A stretch of DNA of 64,000 nucleotides from NCBI RefSeq assembly GCF_050624435.1, contig NC_134531.1, positions 253,098,812 to 253,162,811 on the forward strand, in the 5' to 3' direction. Origin of the DNA: Tenrec ecaudatus. Its lineage: Eukaryota > Chordata > Mammalia > Afrosoricida > Tenrecidae. The position numbers were made by a program, and so were the translations under genes. Below the pieces are notes generated by a model that was not told the origin of the DNA, made no database searches, and saw only the letters and a list, made by a program, of their open reading frames with translations. Position 1 is the stretch's first letter; each line of letters starts with the position of its first letter. Of this stretch, positions 1 to 11,814 are shown piece after piece.

Positions 1-1055
1 AACCAAGGTGAGCTGTTTCAGAGAACTTGTAGACTAAAAACAGATTACAAAGAAAGAATAGATTATCCACTTCTGAGCAATCAGCCACTGAAAATATTTT
101 GGATAGCAGGGAAACATAGTCCGATAGCGAAAACCTCATGAATAGTAGTGAAATATTGTCAGATATAGTACCAGGAAATGAGTGTCTCGGGTCACTTAAA
201 GTAAAGTCAATCATAATGACATGGTTGAGCAATGTTGGGACCTTCATTTGCTACTGGGGCATTACTTAAAATGAGATGCAACAGTTGCAAATATCTGTTA
301 ATAATAGAACCTTGGAATACATTAACTATGAATCTAGCACCATTGGAAGTTGTTTAAATTAAATATAATGCACAAAATTGATATGCCAAGGAGTAAGCTG
401 AAATAACTGGTATTAGTCATTTGAATCATGTGGTTTACTGTTGTAGGTAGTGATAAATTCAAGAAGAATGGTCTCACAGTCATCATCAGAAAGATATAAT
501 AATACCTATACACATACAAGGAAATCCAGTTAGAACTACCATGAAAATTTACTGACCAAATCATTAAAGCTAGTGTGGAAGAAATTGAAGAATTTTACCA
601 ACCTCTTGAGTCTGATATTGATAAAAATGTAATCAAGATGCACCAATAATTATTGGAAAAGGGACAGAAAAAGTTGGAAATAAAGAGGAAAACACAGTAG
701 CTGGAGGAGATGGTCCAGAAACAATGCTGGAGATCTCATGATCGATTTTTTAAAAAAACCTAAGATGTCTTCATTGAAAATAATTGTCCTTTCAACAAAA
801 TAAATGGTGAGTCCTCCAGGTGTAATATGCAAAAATCAAATTGTCTAAATCTGTGGAAAGAGACCATGGACAATGGAAAGAGACCAATAACAACTCAAGG
901 TGAGGACAGGGCCTGACAGTGGAACCCATATGTCAGTTCAGGTTAAAGCAGAAGAAAAGTAAAATCTGTCCACACAAGTCAAAGTGTGACCTTGAGGTTA
1001 CCCCACCTGGATTTTGAGTTCATCTCAAGAATAGATTTGACAGTAAAAACCTTGT
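1..1055 (+). mobile_element. BovB/RTE LINE fragment, endonuclease region
   Basis: This is a decayed internal piece of a BovB (RTE-clade) non-LTR retrotransposon, cut off by the window edge. The stretch 550-780 reads like the endonuclease part of the RTE polyprotein (an NEAGD..IDF-like signature near 725-750), and 870-960 matches the following RTRPGxDxGxxH region. Frames are broken throughout, so it is dead. BovB elements are widespread in Afrotheria and ruminants through horizontal transfer. The right edge, where similarity fades into an L1-type tail, is approximate. The identification comes from remembered family sequence. Confidence 0.72.
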
Positions 1056-1059
1056 CAGT

Positions 1060-1460
1060 TGATCCCCCCAATCAATGCAATTGGACCTTCTCTGTCTTTC
1101 TTTGTTTTTGTTTGTTTGTCATGGGGTTTATCTCAGATGAGCTTTGTCATTGGGGGCAACCCCCCTTGAATTTGTGATATACGAGTGTCTCTCTGTTTTT
1201 CAGTATATGAAACCCAGAATTGATGAACCTATAGGGACAGCAAATAGATGAAGGGTTTCTGGAGGGTAGGGAAAGGTGCAGTGGGACAGGTGCTGGGTAA
1301 AAGGCAGATGATGTCAAGGAATCCAGGAAGGAAAAGAATGTTCAGAAACTGATGTAGGTGCCAATTGTACAATATTGCTTGATGTGATTGAACTATGGAA
1401 TGATATGATAAATGTATTAACTCCCAATAAGCAGATATAAAGAAGATAAGTTGACAATCA
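1060..1460 (+). mobile_element. L1 3' end fragment
   Basis: This noncoding stretch resembles the 3' UTR of the long L1 at 35-40.9 kb. Both have a G-rich segment, then an ACTATGGAATGATATGA motif (near 1391 here, near 40803 there), then a short AT-rich end. No clear poly(A) tail or target-site duplication is visible. It abuts the ERVL segment to its right and has probably replaced or truncated that element's end. Confidence 0.5.
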
Positions 1461-1499
1461 CAAACACCGCTTTTGCAATTGATCACGTGGTCTTAACTA

Positions 1500-3873
1500 A
1501 TAGGTAGGACTACCTACTTCTACTTTGCTTTTGTCCAGTATCTCAAATGGTTGTGCTTTATTGCCTGGTGCGGTGACCCAGACCTTCATTCCTCAGAGGT
1601 CTGGGTTATTAGATGTCCTGTCAGGATTGGGTTGCTGTAATTTACCATTTACTTTAATCACAGGAATGGTAGTACTAAGAGTTGGCCTATGGGATCTCCT
1701 GGATTCCAGACATATTCTTCTTTACCGCCATTATGTAGCATCAGTCCAATTTCTCTTTGGTAATCAGGATCCATCACACCACTCAGTACAGTGACACCCT
1801 TCCTGAACTGTTGATCCAAAGACATGAGAAGCCCAAAGTGGCCAGGGGCATCCTCAGCTACCAGTTCAGAGGAATCCATGCTGTGTTTCTGGGTGAGAGA
1901 GTTCCTTCCTTTCGGACTAGGGCCTCCAGGCCTGAGGAACAGAGGGTTGCTGAGGCAGGAAGCAAAAATGCTGCAAGTGGATCACTAGGGGTAATAATGA
2001 ATGGTGTCACTCCAGCTTCCACCCCTTAGTTCCTGGACCCATGGATTCTGGCTATTGGAGACACAGCACCATATATTGGCCGCTGGTTTAGCACATATAC
2101 ACACTGCTGGAGAACTTTGCCCCAGCCCCGCCAGTTGTTGCCACCTAGTTGGCATTGTAATTGTGTCTGTAGGAGCCCATTCCACTGATCTATCAAGCCA
2201 GTAGCTTCAGGATGATGAGGAACATGATATGAACAATGGATTCCATGGGCATGTCATTGCCACACTATATTTGCTATGAAGTGAGTTCCTTGGTCCGAAG
2301 CCATGCTATGTGGGATTCCATGCCAGTAGATGAGGCATTCTGTAAGTCCATGAATGGTACTTTTGGAAGAATCATTGTATGAAGGGAAGGCAAATCCTTA
2401 TCCAGTGTAGGTGTCTGTTCAAGTAAGAACAATACACTGCTCATGCAATGATGAAAGTGGTCCTATGTAATCAACATGCCACCAAGTTGCCGGTTAATAT
2501 CCCTGAGGAATGGTCTCATATCTTGGAAGTAAAGCTGGTTTCTGATGCTGGCAAATGGAGCAGTCAGCAGTGGCAGTGGCCAAGTCAGCCTTGGTGAGTG
2601 GAAGTCCATGTTGCTGTGCTCATTCACAACCTCCATCCCCTCCACCATGTCCTCTTTGTTCATGTGCCCATTGGGTGATAACAGGAGTGGCAGGGGAAAG
2701 AGGAGGACCAGTCTCCACAGTGTGTCTCATCTTATCCACTTGATTGTTAAAATCCTCTTCTTCAGAGGTAACCCTTTGGTGAGCGTTCATATGAGATACA
2801 ATTACCTTTACTTTCTTTGCCCATTCAGAGAGGTCGGTCCACATACCTCTTCCCCATGCCTCCTTGTCACCAATTTTCCAATCATGTTCCTTCCAATTCC
2901 CTGACCATCCAGCCAAACCCTTAGCCATGGCCCGTTAATCAGTATATAGTCTCACATCTGGCCAATTTTCCTTAGAGGCAAACTGAACAGCCAGGTGCAC
3001 TACTTGAAGTTCTGGGGAAAATTTCTCTTCACCACTGTCCTTTAGGGAGATCCCAGAAAGATCTGTAGTGCTGCTGCTGTCCACTTACGAGTGGCACCTG
3101 CATATCATGCAGAGCCAACCGCAAAACAAGTATGACTTTTTTGGCCTTCAGTTAATGTACAGTAAGGAAATCCCCAGGAGGCCATAGGTACAGACTGGGA
3201 GAAAAAAACGTACTGTGAGAGCAGTGGAGACTGTGGATGTTTGGCCACTTATTCATGCAGCTTACTTGTCCCTTCAGGTCCTGCTTTGGCCCGATCTTGT
3301 ATATACCTTCCATTTAACAATGGAGTGTTGCTGTGCACCTCCAACTTTATGATTCTGTGGGTCAGACAATACCCAGGTAGTTCAGGCCTCATGGTGACTT
3401 TGTTGCCCATAGGGGGGTATTCAGTCTCCACCAAGGCCCAGTAACAGTCCAACAGCTGATTTTCAAAGGGAGAGTGTTTGTCTGCAGAGGATAGTAGGAT
3501 TTTACCACAAAATCCCAGCGGTCTATGCTGTGATTCACCAACAGGGGTCTTTCCAAAGACTCCATACTACATCTTTATCTACAACTGACCACTCCGCACC
3601 ATCAGGTCAGCTGGATCATATGGTGCCTCGGGAGTGGGGTACTGGAGAAACAAATCATAAGATGGAGGGTAGATGTTTGTTTGACCTCTCCCTCATGGTA
3701 GTTTTTCTTCTTTGTCCAGCCAGAGGTCAGATAAAGCCACACTTTGCTTGGTTGTTTCCGGAGAAAAATACGGGAAATATGAAAAAGAAAAATTATATGC
3801 CCACTTGCTTTCAGCCATTAAAATTTGATCTTTAGATGGATTTAGACCATGCTTGTAAAAAAGCTTTGAAAAG
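1500..3873 (-). mobile_element. ERVL endogenous retrovirus, pol fragment (RNase H, integrase, dUTPase)
   Basis: This is a fossil class III (ERVL) retroviral pol segment on the minus strand. Reading from right to left, its parts are RNase H and the tether (about 3560-2750), integrase with its zinc-binding start and core (about 2740-1950), and a C-terminal dUTPase (about 1900-1530). A pol-encoded dUTPase after integrase is characteristic of ERVL. Recognisable stretches include DPDYQREIGLMLHNGGKEEY in the dUTPase part and WKEHDWKIGDKEAWGRGMW near the end of RNase H. No matching LTR lies on either side in the right orientation. The element is broken with many interruptions and has no env. It is old, and a younger LINE tail has inserted into it at 3884. 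Confidence 0.87.
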
Positions 3874-3883
3874 ATATGCCGCA

Positions 3884-4750
3884 AAGCAAATGTGGCGAAG
3901 AAAGCAGATGGTGCCCGGCTATTAAAAGAGAGAGTGTCTGGGGTCTTAAAGACTTGAAGGTGAACAAGTGGACATCTAGCTCAGAAGCAACAAAGCCCAC
4001 ATCGAAGAAGCACACCAACTTGTGTGATCACAAGGTGCCAAAGGGATCAGGTATAAAGAATCATCCAAAAAAAATACCATAGTGAATGAAGGAGGAAGTG
4101 CAGAGTGGAGACCCAAAGCCCATTTGTCGGCCACTGGAGATCCCCTCACAGAGGGGTCTAGGGGAGGAGATGAGTCAGTCAGGGTGCGATGTAGTACCGA
4201 TGAAGAATACAGCTCTCACCAAGATCCTGGATGCTTCCTCCCCACCCACCCCCAACTACCATGATCCAAATTCTACCTTACAAGACTGGATAGAGCAGAG
4301 GTTGTACACTGGTGCATATGGGAGCTGGAGGCACAGGGAATCCAGGGTGGATGATACCTTCAGGACCAGGAGTGTGATGGGCGATACTGGGAGAGTAAGG
4401 GTGAGTGGGTTGGAAAAGGGGAACCGATTACAAGGATCTACATGAGAACTCCTCAATGGGGGACGGACAACAGAGAAGGGGGTGAAAGGAGATGCCAGAT
4501 AGGGCAAGATATGACAAAATTGACAAAATAATAATATATAAATTATCAAGGCCTCATGATGGAGGTGGGAGCGGGGACGGTGGGGGAAAAAAAGAGGACC
4601 TGATGCAAAGGGCTTAAGTGGAGAGCAAATGCATTGAAAATGATGAGGACAAAGAGTGTACAGATTTGTTTTATACAATTGATGTATGTATATGTATGGA
4701 TTATGATAAGAGTTGTATGAGCCCCTAATAAAATGTTTTATAAAAAAAAC
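3884..4750 (+). mobile_element. LINE tail B, 5'-truncated, with target-site duplication
   Basis: This is a 5'-truncated non-LTR retrotransposon 3' end. It starts inside the tail B unit, runs through a purine-rich segment (4440-4620) and ends with AATAAA and an A-run at 4730-4749. A 10-bp direct repeat, ATATGCCGCA, flanks it at 3874-3883 and 4751-4760, the hallmark of target-primed reverse transcription. It sits inside the ERVL fossil and is therefore younger. The open frames on either strand here are by-products of the purine/pyrimidine bias. I take the family to be the local L1, but no ORF2 is attached in this copy. Confidence 0.83.
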
Positions 4751-4760
4751 ATATGCCGCA

Positions 4761-5490
4761 CCCCATGCTTTGAGTACTCAGGAACCAATGGTCGTTGTCA
4801 GAAGCTGGAAAAAATCTGGAACCATGAGGACAACTCCCCTCTAGGACAGAATGTTAAAGGAAGCCTGAGAACAAGCTACAATGCTTGCTAGGTGACCACC
4901 TGGATCTACTTGTTGAGCGGAAGTGGGAGAAATGCAGCAAATAAGAGACAGGCTGACTTTTGCTACTGACACCTGTGGACTTGGTTTACAGGAAAAAGAG
5001 GAGAAGGTGAGAGCAGGTTGACTGGTCTAAAGTTCATGATCTACCATGAGGGAACTAGGCTTGAGGAGTATTGATGAGGGCCTTTGGTCTAAACCAAGGT
5101 GACCAATGGGCACCCTGTGGAGACTGAGTGAGGCAGCCCATATTGAGTGGACCAGTACCCGACCAGATGGAGATTTTTGAGTCTGTGAACTGGTGCATAT
5201 TGTTGCTGATTTTATGGATGGCCTGTCCAGATTTGACTTTGCTTATGGATGCAGACTTCACAAGATTCCAACTGGAATGAAGATTCTTCATGTAAGAAAA
5301 TATTATTGTCTCCTCAGAGCACTGGATTGATGTAAGTGGGCAGTATATAAATTGGATACCCTAAATTGGGGGGATAACGGCATGAAGTGGCTGGCTTATA
5401 AACTTTCATAGGTGGAGAAACATTCACAGGATTATAGGATTAAAGTGTAGGTGTTACTTAATGTGCACCTGCCAAGTTGGCAAGGGGTGG
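4761..5490. other. Unassigned, possibly remainder of the ERVL fossil
   Basis: This sequence directly continues the ERVL segment once the LINE at 3884-4750 is removed. It may therefore be more of that retrovirus, for example the gag or protease side, but I could not match it to a named domain. A 78-codon minus-strand frame (5055-5291) has no recognisable motif. No host gene is evident. Confidence 0.3.
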
Positions 5491-5491
5491 A

Positions 5492-6000
5492 TGGAGGTAG
5501 TTAATTGTATCAATCTGGCCAATAAACACATGTGGGTTTAATCAAATGGGGAAAGGATAAATGGCCCAGTGAACCTCGCTTTTCTAGTTCTTGGATCTCT
5601 TACTTTGTGATGGTTGCACCAGGGTGCAGCTGCCTTAGCCAGTTCCCTGCTTCAGCTGGCAAGGCTGACCTCCTGCAAGACATCCCCAAGGAGAAGCTGC
5701 ATGGACCTACCCAGAGGCAGCCCTGGGTGCAGGAGCAGCCGTGTGGAGACCCCTGTCAGAGCTGAGATGCTTACACATTCACTGGCTTGGCTTTCTCCCG
5801 ACAGTCGGCATCATTGCGTCTTTATTGTGAGATGGAGGAGGACTTTGTGGATTGGTGATGCCTATGTGGGTTAATGTTGGACTTGTGGCCTTGGGCAGCA
5901 CTGGGTTGGGATGTTTCGTGGTGTGCACTTAACCTTCATATAAAAATCTATCTTAGGAGTTGTTGTGGATTTGTTTTTCTGATATACCCAGATTAACACA
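5492..6000 (+). mobile_element. ERVL-type (MLT2-like) solo LTR
   Basis: This is about 510 bp with LTR-like ends. It begins near TGGAGGTAGTTA, in the place of the family's TGTGGTAGTTA, and ends in a CCCAGATTAACACA-like sequence, parallel to the TG...CA ends of MLT2 LTRs of ERVL. Its internal order matches the copies at 29369, 32905 and 63406, and its left third is closest to the 32905 copy. It points opposite to the neighbouring ERVL pol fossil, so it is not that element's own LTR. No convincing 5-bp duplication is seen here. Confidence 0.7.
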
Positions 6001-6327
6001 CTCACAAAAACAATTGTTTTGATTGAACCTTTTTTTTTGGAAGGCTCCTGAATGGCACTAAACATACATTAGTGAGAGAAGTCTGCAGGCATCCACTAAT
6101 CTCATGAGACAGATAAAACTGTTTTACTTTAAGTAAACCCATGCCTGTATGAATTGGAATGTACGTTTTACTCTCATATATGCCTGTATGCACAGTTTAT
6201 TGTTAACATACATACAGCAATGAATACATATTTAGAAACCTACTATGCATATATCTTGCCCTCCCTTGAAGTGGTTGTTTAGTACTGTGGTGTTCTAATT
6301 CTTCATGTATTACTAAAAAGTACAGCT

Positions 6328-6600
6328 TGTCGCTGTTGCTGTTTTTCAGTCCCGCCGGATCAGTTCTGGCTCATAGTGCCCTCGGCACAATAGAATGAAA
6401 CACTGCCCGGTCCTGTTTCATCCTCACAATTGCTCCTATGCCTGAGGCCACTGCGGCAGCCGCTGTGTCAGTGCATCTCATTGAGGGCCTTCCTCTTTTC
6501 CCAGCCCCTCCATTGTACCAAGCACAATGTGCTTCCACAGAGAATGGTCACTCCTGAAAATACAGCTTTGATAGATATACAATTCTTGTCTCAATCTACT
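6328..6600 (-). mobile_element. BovB/RTE 3' end fragment
   Basis: Read on the minus strand, this is the extreme 3' part of BovB. The plus strand shows the diagnostic order: a GTTGCTG-rich start, ACACTGCCCGGTCCTG near 6400, the GCAGCCGCTGTGTCAGTGCATCTCATTGAGGG block near 6456-6487, and a cysteine/serine-rich antisense tail. It is truncated on its 5' side near 6600. Similar copies lie at 19745-21180 and 59610-59770. Confidence 0.75.
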
Positions 6601-7228
6601 CTCCCTTTCAGTATCTTGAAAATGACCCATACTTATTTTATTTTCTATGGTGCTCTTGAAATCTCAGACTTCAACCGGGTTCTTTGTCTCTCAATATGGA
6701 GTTATATTTTTGGATATTTTAAGATATTAAATTTGAATATATTTGCTAGTCTCTAACTTGAAATTGATTTTTCTGAATTTGTTATCACAAGAATATGGTG
6801 AGTTGTTTTAAAATGTAAATGTTAATCTATTTTTCCTGAAGCTTTTCTTGGATTATCATTTTAAATATGATTTCTACTTACATGTTTTCTACCATACCCC
6901 ACCTTAAGCCTGCCTCCTTAGCACACCAGAAATTCAGTGCAAAATGGGAATATAGGCACAATGTTCAGGCTAGCATTTAGAATACATGACACAACGAGGG
7001 ACTATGCTTTCGAAATCCAAAGTAAGCAGTGAACTGCATGACATTGGTCAGCATTCTAAGTAACTACAGCCCTGTGCTTCTCACTCCTTGGTAACCAGAT
7101 ATTATTAGGTGATTATAGCTCATATACTTGTCACATTGTCATCACATTTAGACAGGGGAGTCCCCACACATACCTGTAGACCACTTGAATGCCAAACATA
7201 TTTTTCCCAGCCTCCATTAAATAAAGGG
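6600..7228. other. Interspersed AT-rich DNA, no feature recognised
   Basis: About 630 bp with no coding pattern, no tandem repeat and no repeat family that I can name. Confidence 0.4.
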
Positions 7229-7229
7229 A

Positions 7230-7430
7230 GCATTGTCTTTACTCGTTGGACTGGGATCTGAAAGGTGAGAAGTTCGAAAACACCAGGTGTGTCTCTGGAG
7301 AAAGATGGTATTTTACACTCCCTTAAACATACAGTGTCAGAAAGTCACAGAGCAATTCTACCTTGTCCTATTGGGTCCCTGTGCATCTGCATCACGTGGT
7401 GACAGTGAAGTTGGTTTGGTTTTTGGGGGT
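7230..7430 (+). mobile_element. AfroSINE
   Basis: This is a diverged copy of the afrotherian tRNA-derived SINE. In order it shows the TTGGACTG...AGGTGAGAAGTTCGAA box-B-like region, GGAGAAAGATG, the GCAATTCTACCTTGTCCTAT segment and a TTGGTTTGGTTTTT tail. It is an RNA polymerase III-type retroposon that depends on LINE machinery, and its sequence decay suggests it is not young. Confidence 0.72.
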
Positions 7431-9595
7431 TTCCATTTAATAACTAGTAATACCTCTTTCTCATGATCAAGGTCAACTATTCCTGTAAGTCTTGTAATGC
7501 CTTTCCTTGCTCATTGTTTTCTTTTTCCCATAAAACACTCAAAGAAACTTGGTGGAAGTTTGAACTTTCAGTACACTGGACCTCTCAGGTGTTTTCCCTA
7601 AGAAAAACATTTCTACTCTGAGATCTAGGATATCTAAATCCATACAATTTAGAGTTCTGTTAAAAAGGTGCAATTTCCAAAGTAAGTTCCTTAGAGAGTT
7701 CCCTGATTGAGTTTATATGGCTTACATAAGTGTACTCTAAAAGACATGACACCATATAATGGTCATTGGCTTATGATGCATACCTACTGCTTCCTGGAAA
7801 AAGAGGCCTTCACAGTATAAGATATTCACTCTAAGACACCTTCGTTGTACTTTCAAAAGGTCACTCCTCAATGTATTAAGTGGAGAATATATGGAAAACA
7901 TCGAACATGATAAAGCCAGTAGGTCACAAATTGCCTAGTACCATATCTCCTTTGGTATAAAGTTGCTTTTCAAGGTCATACCTTGAATGAGTATAGTTCA
8001 GTATCAAAACATTTTTGTTTATATCTTCATACCAATATGTCACTCAGGGACCAGTGTGGCATTTTATAGCATCTATCTGCTGATCACGAGGAATCCCCGA
8101 GATGTGGGGGACCAGTAGCTACAACCATATGGGTCCTGGGGGGTGGGGTGGTTGTGTAACTGAAGGGTAAATTAAAGAAACATCAGACAAGGCATGCAAA
8201 GGCTCACCTCTTCCATGATGACTGGAACAGGAGAGTAGGTGAATGTATTCTCTCACAAGATTATATAATCTTGGGCATGCAAGCCATGCCACACACATAC
8301 ACATACACATGAGAACAGGAAGGGGGTTGTATTAGAGGCATATACATAACAGGAAGTGGACGAGCTATGGAGATACACGTTACAGGAAGTTACATATGTA
8401 ACAAGATAGGCAAGTTCTAGAGTTACGATTACAGCTTAACTTTGCTTGTCTCTGAGTTGACTTGACCTTAAATGCCCCTTAAGTGGACCAATCTATAATC
8501 TTTATCAGAAGAGAGTGGGCCATCCACAGGGTCTGATCACTCATGATGACAGATAGCCTTCAGGAGATAACATTCCAGCATCTAACCTTCAAGGGTATAG
8601 TAGCAACCATGTGCTTGCAAAAAGCACCTTAAAATTGTCATTATTCCGGGGAACATTGTAGCAAACAACTTTAGTTAGGAGAATGTGACTGGGATGCATC
8701 TGCAGCCCATTAATATGAAGGCCTCTCTCCATGAGAGTCTCGGCCTCCCAGACTCCTTAAAAGAGGAGCATAGAGCATTTGTCCACATACACGATCTTCC
8801 TAGAATTATGAATTGATGGAGAGTTGTCATTGCCAGACTAGTGGATTATATGGGTTCTAGGTCACCTGTTGGTGCAGATTATACTCTCTACCTGCCCTGT
8901 TCATGCCTACTTCTGTATCTACCACTTTCAACTTATAATCAATTGTTTCTGTGCCTGCTTGACCTTACATGAAGGGACTTCAAAAGTTGTTTCAAAAATA
9001 CACTATCTTTTGATTCTTTTTTATTAATGGTTTGAAACTGCTTTGTTCTTGGTTAATTGGATACAAATTGCTGCTCATAAAATGAAAATAAAAATTATTT
9101 TAATATCGTTTAAAATTTTTGATTGGATTCATTTTAAATTACTACTTTCCTGTTTCAAAATATGCATATAGAATTACATATATAACAATAGATAAATTAA
9201 TATATTCAAATGATTTATTTTTATGAATCGACCATCATAGATTTGGAGGTATGCTCCCATAGTGAATCTACTAATAGATGGATGGATGACTGTTGAATGC
9301 ACAGAAGCAGGTAAGATAATCTCAGGAAAACTATGTAGAATAAAAAAATAAACTAAAACAACGTAGAATAAAAAATAAATTATAAAAGGAAGATCTCCAT
9401 CATGTAAAGCCAATCTGTGCAAGTTAATATTTAAGGTATTGCAATGTGTAGTTAGCTTATCTTGTTTAATCTCCCTTTCTCAATTACGTTTTAAATACAT
9501 CACCATGGGGTAAATCAGTGACACTATAAACAGAAGGACTTTATGCTCAAGGGGGATGATAGATAAGATGTTCTACCATAAAATTACAAAGATTT
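7431..9595. other. Mostly unassigned; possible LTR-like segment from about 8104
   Basis: No gene is visible in this 2.1-kb stretch. From 8104 it begins TGTGGGGGACC, which resembles the start of some betaretrovirus-like LTRs, and continues as a moderately GC-rich stretch to about 8760. I found no matching CA end or flanking duplication, so the LTR idea is weak. The sequence from about 8940 to 9595 is plain AT-rich. Confidence 0.3.
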
Positions 9596-9599
9596 CTCT

Positions 9600-10510
9600 A
9601 AGGTAAACTAGAGGGAGATAGAAAATGTAGCTATAGGGATGGATTTGGGACTCACACTTAATCCTAGCTCCAATCTAAGAATAATTAATTCTTACCACCT
9701 GACTCTACTCTATACTCAAGCTCCTGCAGGAAATGTGGAGGGTAATGGTGTTATAGCACAGTGTGGTAGAGATATTAGATAGTGTCAGGACATCAGAAAG
9801 AATGGTATCTGGGGTCTTAAAGGCTTATTACCAATCAGGCAGCCATCTAAGTGAGATATAAACTAAACCCACACGGAGGAAGCACACCCACATCTGTGAT
9901 CCAAGGATTGCAAATGATATAATCCAAATCTGAAGGAGGGAACAGCATCAGAGTTTAAACTGTGAAATTATGGCTTTGAATGACAAATGGAATAAGCTTC
10001 CAGTGTTTCCTCTCTGAAAATAAGTGAGGGGTAGCAATGACCTGGATATCAGAGATCCCTGGAGAGCTGATTGTACTAGATTAAAATAATAAGTTTGATT
10101 AAAATGGTTAAAACTTGGTCATTTGATCTCCCTTTTTGATACATTTTGTGCTTGCTCTGTTTTTTAAGATTTTCCCTCTTTTTTTTGCTTGTTTGTTTCA
10201 AATTGGGGCTTATCTCTGTTGTATTTTGTTACTATTGATAGTTTTCTTCATTTTGTTATACATCTTTCTATATTTTTCAGCATACAAAGCTTTGTTGAGG
10301 GACTCTATAGAGAAAATAATTGGAATAATGGGAGTAGTGGTAATGGGGAGCTGATGTCAAAGAGTTCAAGAAAGAAAAAATATTTTGAAAATGATTGTGA
10401 CAGTGAATGTACAAGACCGCTTTACATGACTAATGATTGGATGGTATGCTTTCTCCATTGTGTCCTCATGAAATCATGTGAAAAATTTTTGGACAAAAAT
10501 TAAATGTGAA
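9600..10510 (+). mobile_element. LINE tail A copy
   Basis: This noncoding segment is colinear with 40877-41900 and 32060-32904. It has a start block near 9640 (GGATTTGGGACTCACACTTAATCCTAGCTCC-type, split by mismatches), the ATCTGGGGTCTTAAAGGCTT block near 9810, CAGGCAGCCATCTAAGTGAG near 9837, a T-rich centre (10130-10280), and a terminal region with GATGTCAAAGAGTTCAAG and an A-rich end near 10510. The overlapping small frames at 10136-10503 fall in its T-rich centre and are not genes. Confidence 0.65.
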
Positions 10511-11020
10511 TGAAAAAAAAGAAAAATAAAATACACAACTGAGAGACTGGAGAAATGAGTTCTTTTCACAGAAGCTATAGCCAGGAGATTTTCAATAATA
10601 CCAAACACCGAAACTTGCTCAGGAATATAATTAGAAAGCATCCTTTAGGGCCATTCAGAAATTGGGTGTGACTTTAGTGAAAGAGGGCAGGGCAAAATAG
10701 GAGAGAACCAGGGAGAACAATTTCCAATCTTAAACCCTACTCCACTTCATTTAGCAATATGCCCATCTCTCTTGGACACTTAAGGCCCAGTCTCCTTGGT
10801 TTACTATTCATTCTCTGATTAAAATTTCCTTTTTTGCACTCCTAAGCCTTTACTCTTGTGGTTCATTCAGGCTAATGATCTCTCTATCTACTCATCATGC
10901 AAGGTTCATCTCAGATGGCACCTAGTTGAGAACTATGTCTTTCTCCCTTCTGGCTCTCTTCCTTACTTCCCACATGATGTTACTCTTTCTTATAATGCCT
11001 ATGACAGCTCACTCTCTAGT
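10511..11020. other. No feature recognised
   Basis: About 500 bp of ordinary noncoding sequence between a LINE tail and the SPIN element. Confidence 0.4.
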
Positions 11021-11021
11021 T

Positions 11022-11204
11022 CAGAGGTTCTCAACCTTCCTAATGCTGCAACCCTTCCTCATGTTGTGGTGACTCCCGAACCATAAAATTATTTTCGTTG
11101 CTACTTCATAATTGTAATTTTGCTACTGTTAAGAATCGGGCAACCCCTGTAAAAGAGTCGTTCAACTCCAAAATGGGTCACAACTCACATGTTGAAAACC
11201 ACTG
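11022..11204 (+). mobile_element. SPIN (hAT) nonautonomous DNA transposon, short form
   Basis: Terminal inverted repeats CAGAGGTTCTCAACC (left) and GTTGAAAACCACTG (right) match SPIN, whose ends are CAGTGGTTCTCAACC and its inverse. The interior carries the SPIN order CTCATGTTGTGGTGAC, CATAAAATTATTTTCGTTGC and TTTTGCTACTGTTA, then jumps to the right end, so it is an internally deleted form. SPIN is a cut-and-paste element that entered several tetrapod lineages, including tenrec, by horizontal transfer. The flanking 8-bp sites (CTCTAGTT and TTATATTT) agree only partly. The left site fits the family's TCTAG preference. Confidence 0.87.
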
Positions 11205-11639
11205 TTATATTTAGTAAAACTTACTGTCAAGAGCCACTTCTCATATCTACAAGAGTCCCATTTCTACTTGGCTCAAATCATGGGCTGCCTCATGCCTATT
11301 GTCTCATCCAATGCCCTATACATGATCTGTACTTAACCAACTAAGTGATACTTAACAACAATTAAAGAATTATGCAAATACAAGATAAAGAATTATGCAA
11401 TTTTAACAAATAATTTCATATTGAGTTAATGGCTCAGTTTTCTTTGAGTAACTTAAATTTTATATATAAATAAACATATATGATTCTTAATTCAAAGATA
11501 TTTAATCAAGTTATAATTAGTTTGCACTTAATTGTCAAATGTGTTGGGAAGGCAACTAAGTTTCATGTATGCCAGGAAGGAAACAAATACAAAACTTTAT
11601 TGAAAGGGACTAAGAAAGTCTTCATAGGAGAAATCAGAT
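11205..11639. other. No feature recognised
   Basis: About 430 bp of AT-rich DNA between the SPIN element and the start of recognisable similarity to duplicon B. A 67-codon frame here (11480-11683) shows no domain. Confidence 0.4.
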
Positions 11640-11814
11640 TCCGTTTAAAGATTAATAGAATTGGAAAAGGAATAGAAAGATGAAAGATCATGAGCAGGTC
11701 ATTGAATCAAATCTGTATAGTAGAATAGTGTAGTGATGAGAATGGATTTGGTTTGAAAAATGAGAGATTACTAAATTTTTTTTAATTGGAAGCAGCATTT
11801 CAAAAATAATGTAC

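Noticed and set aside
5492-6000. Reading this LTR as the 5' LTR of the ERVL pol fossil at 1500-3873
   Set aside because: The LTR points to the plus strand while pol is on the minus strand, so they cannot belong to one normally arranged provirus.
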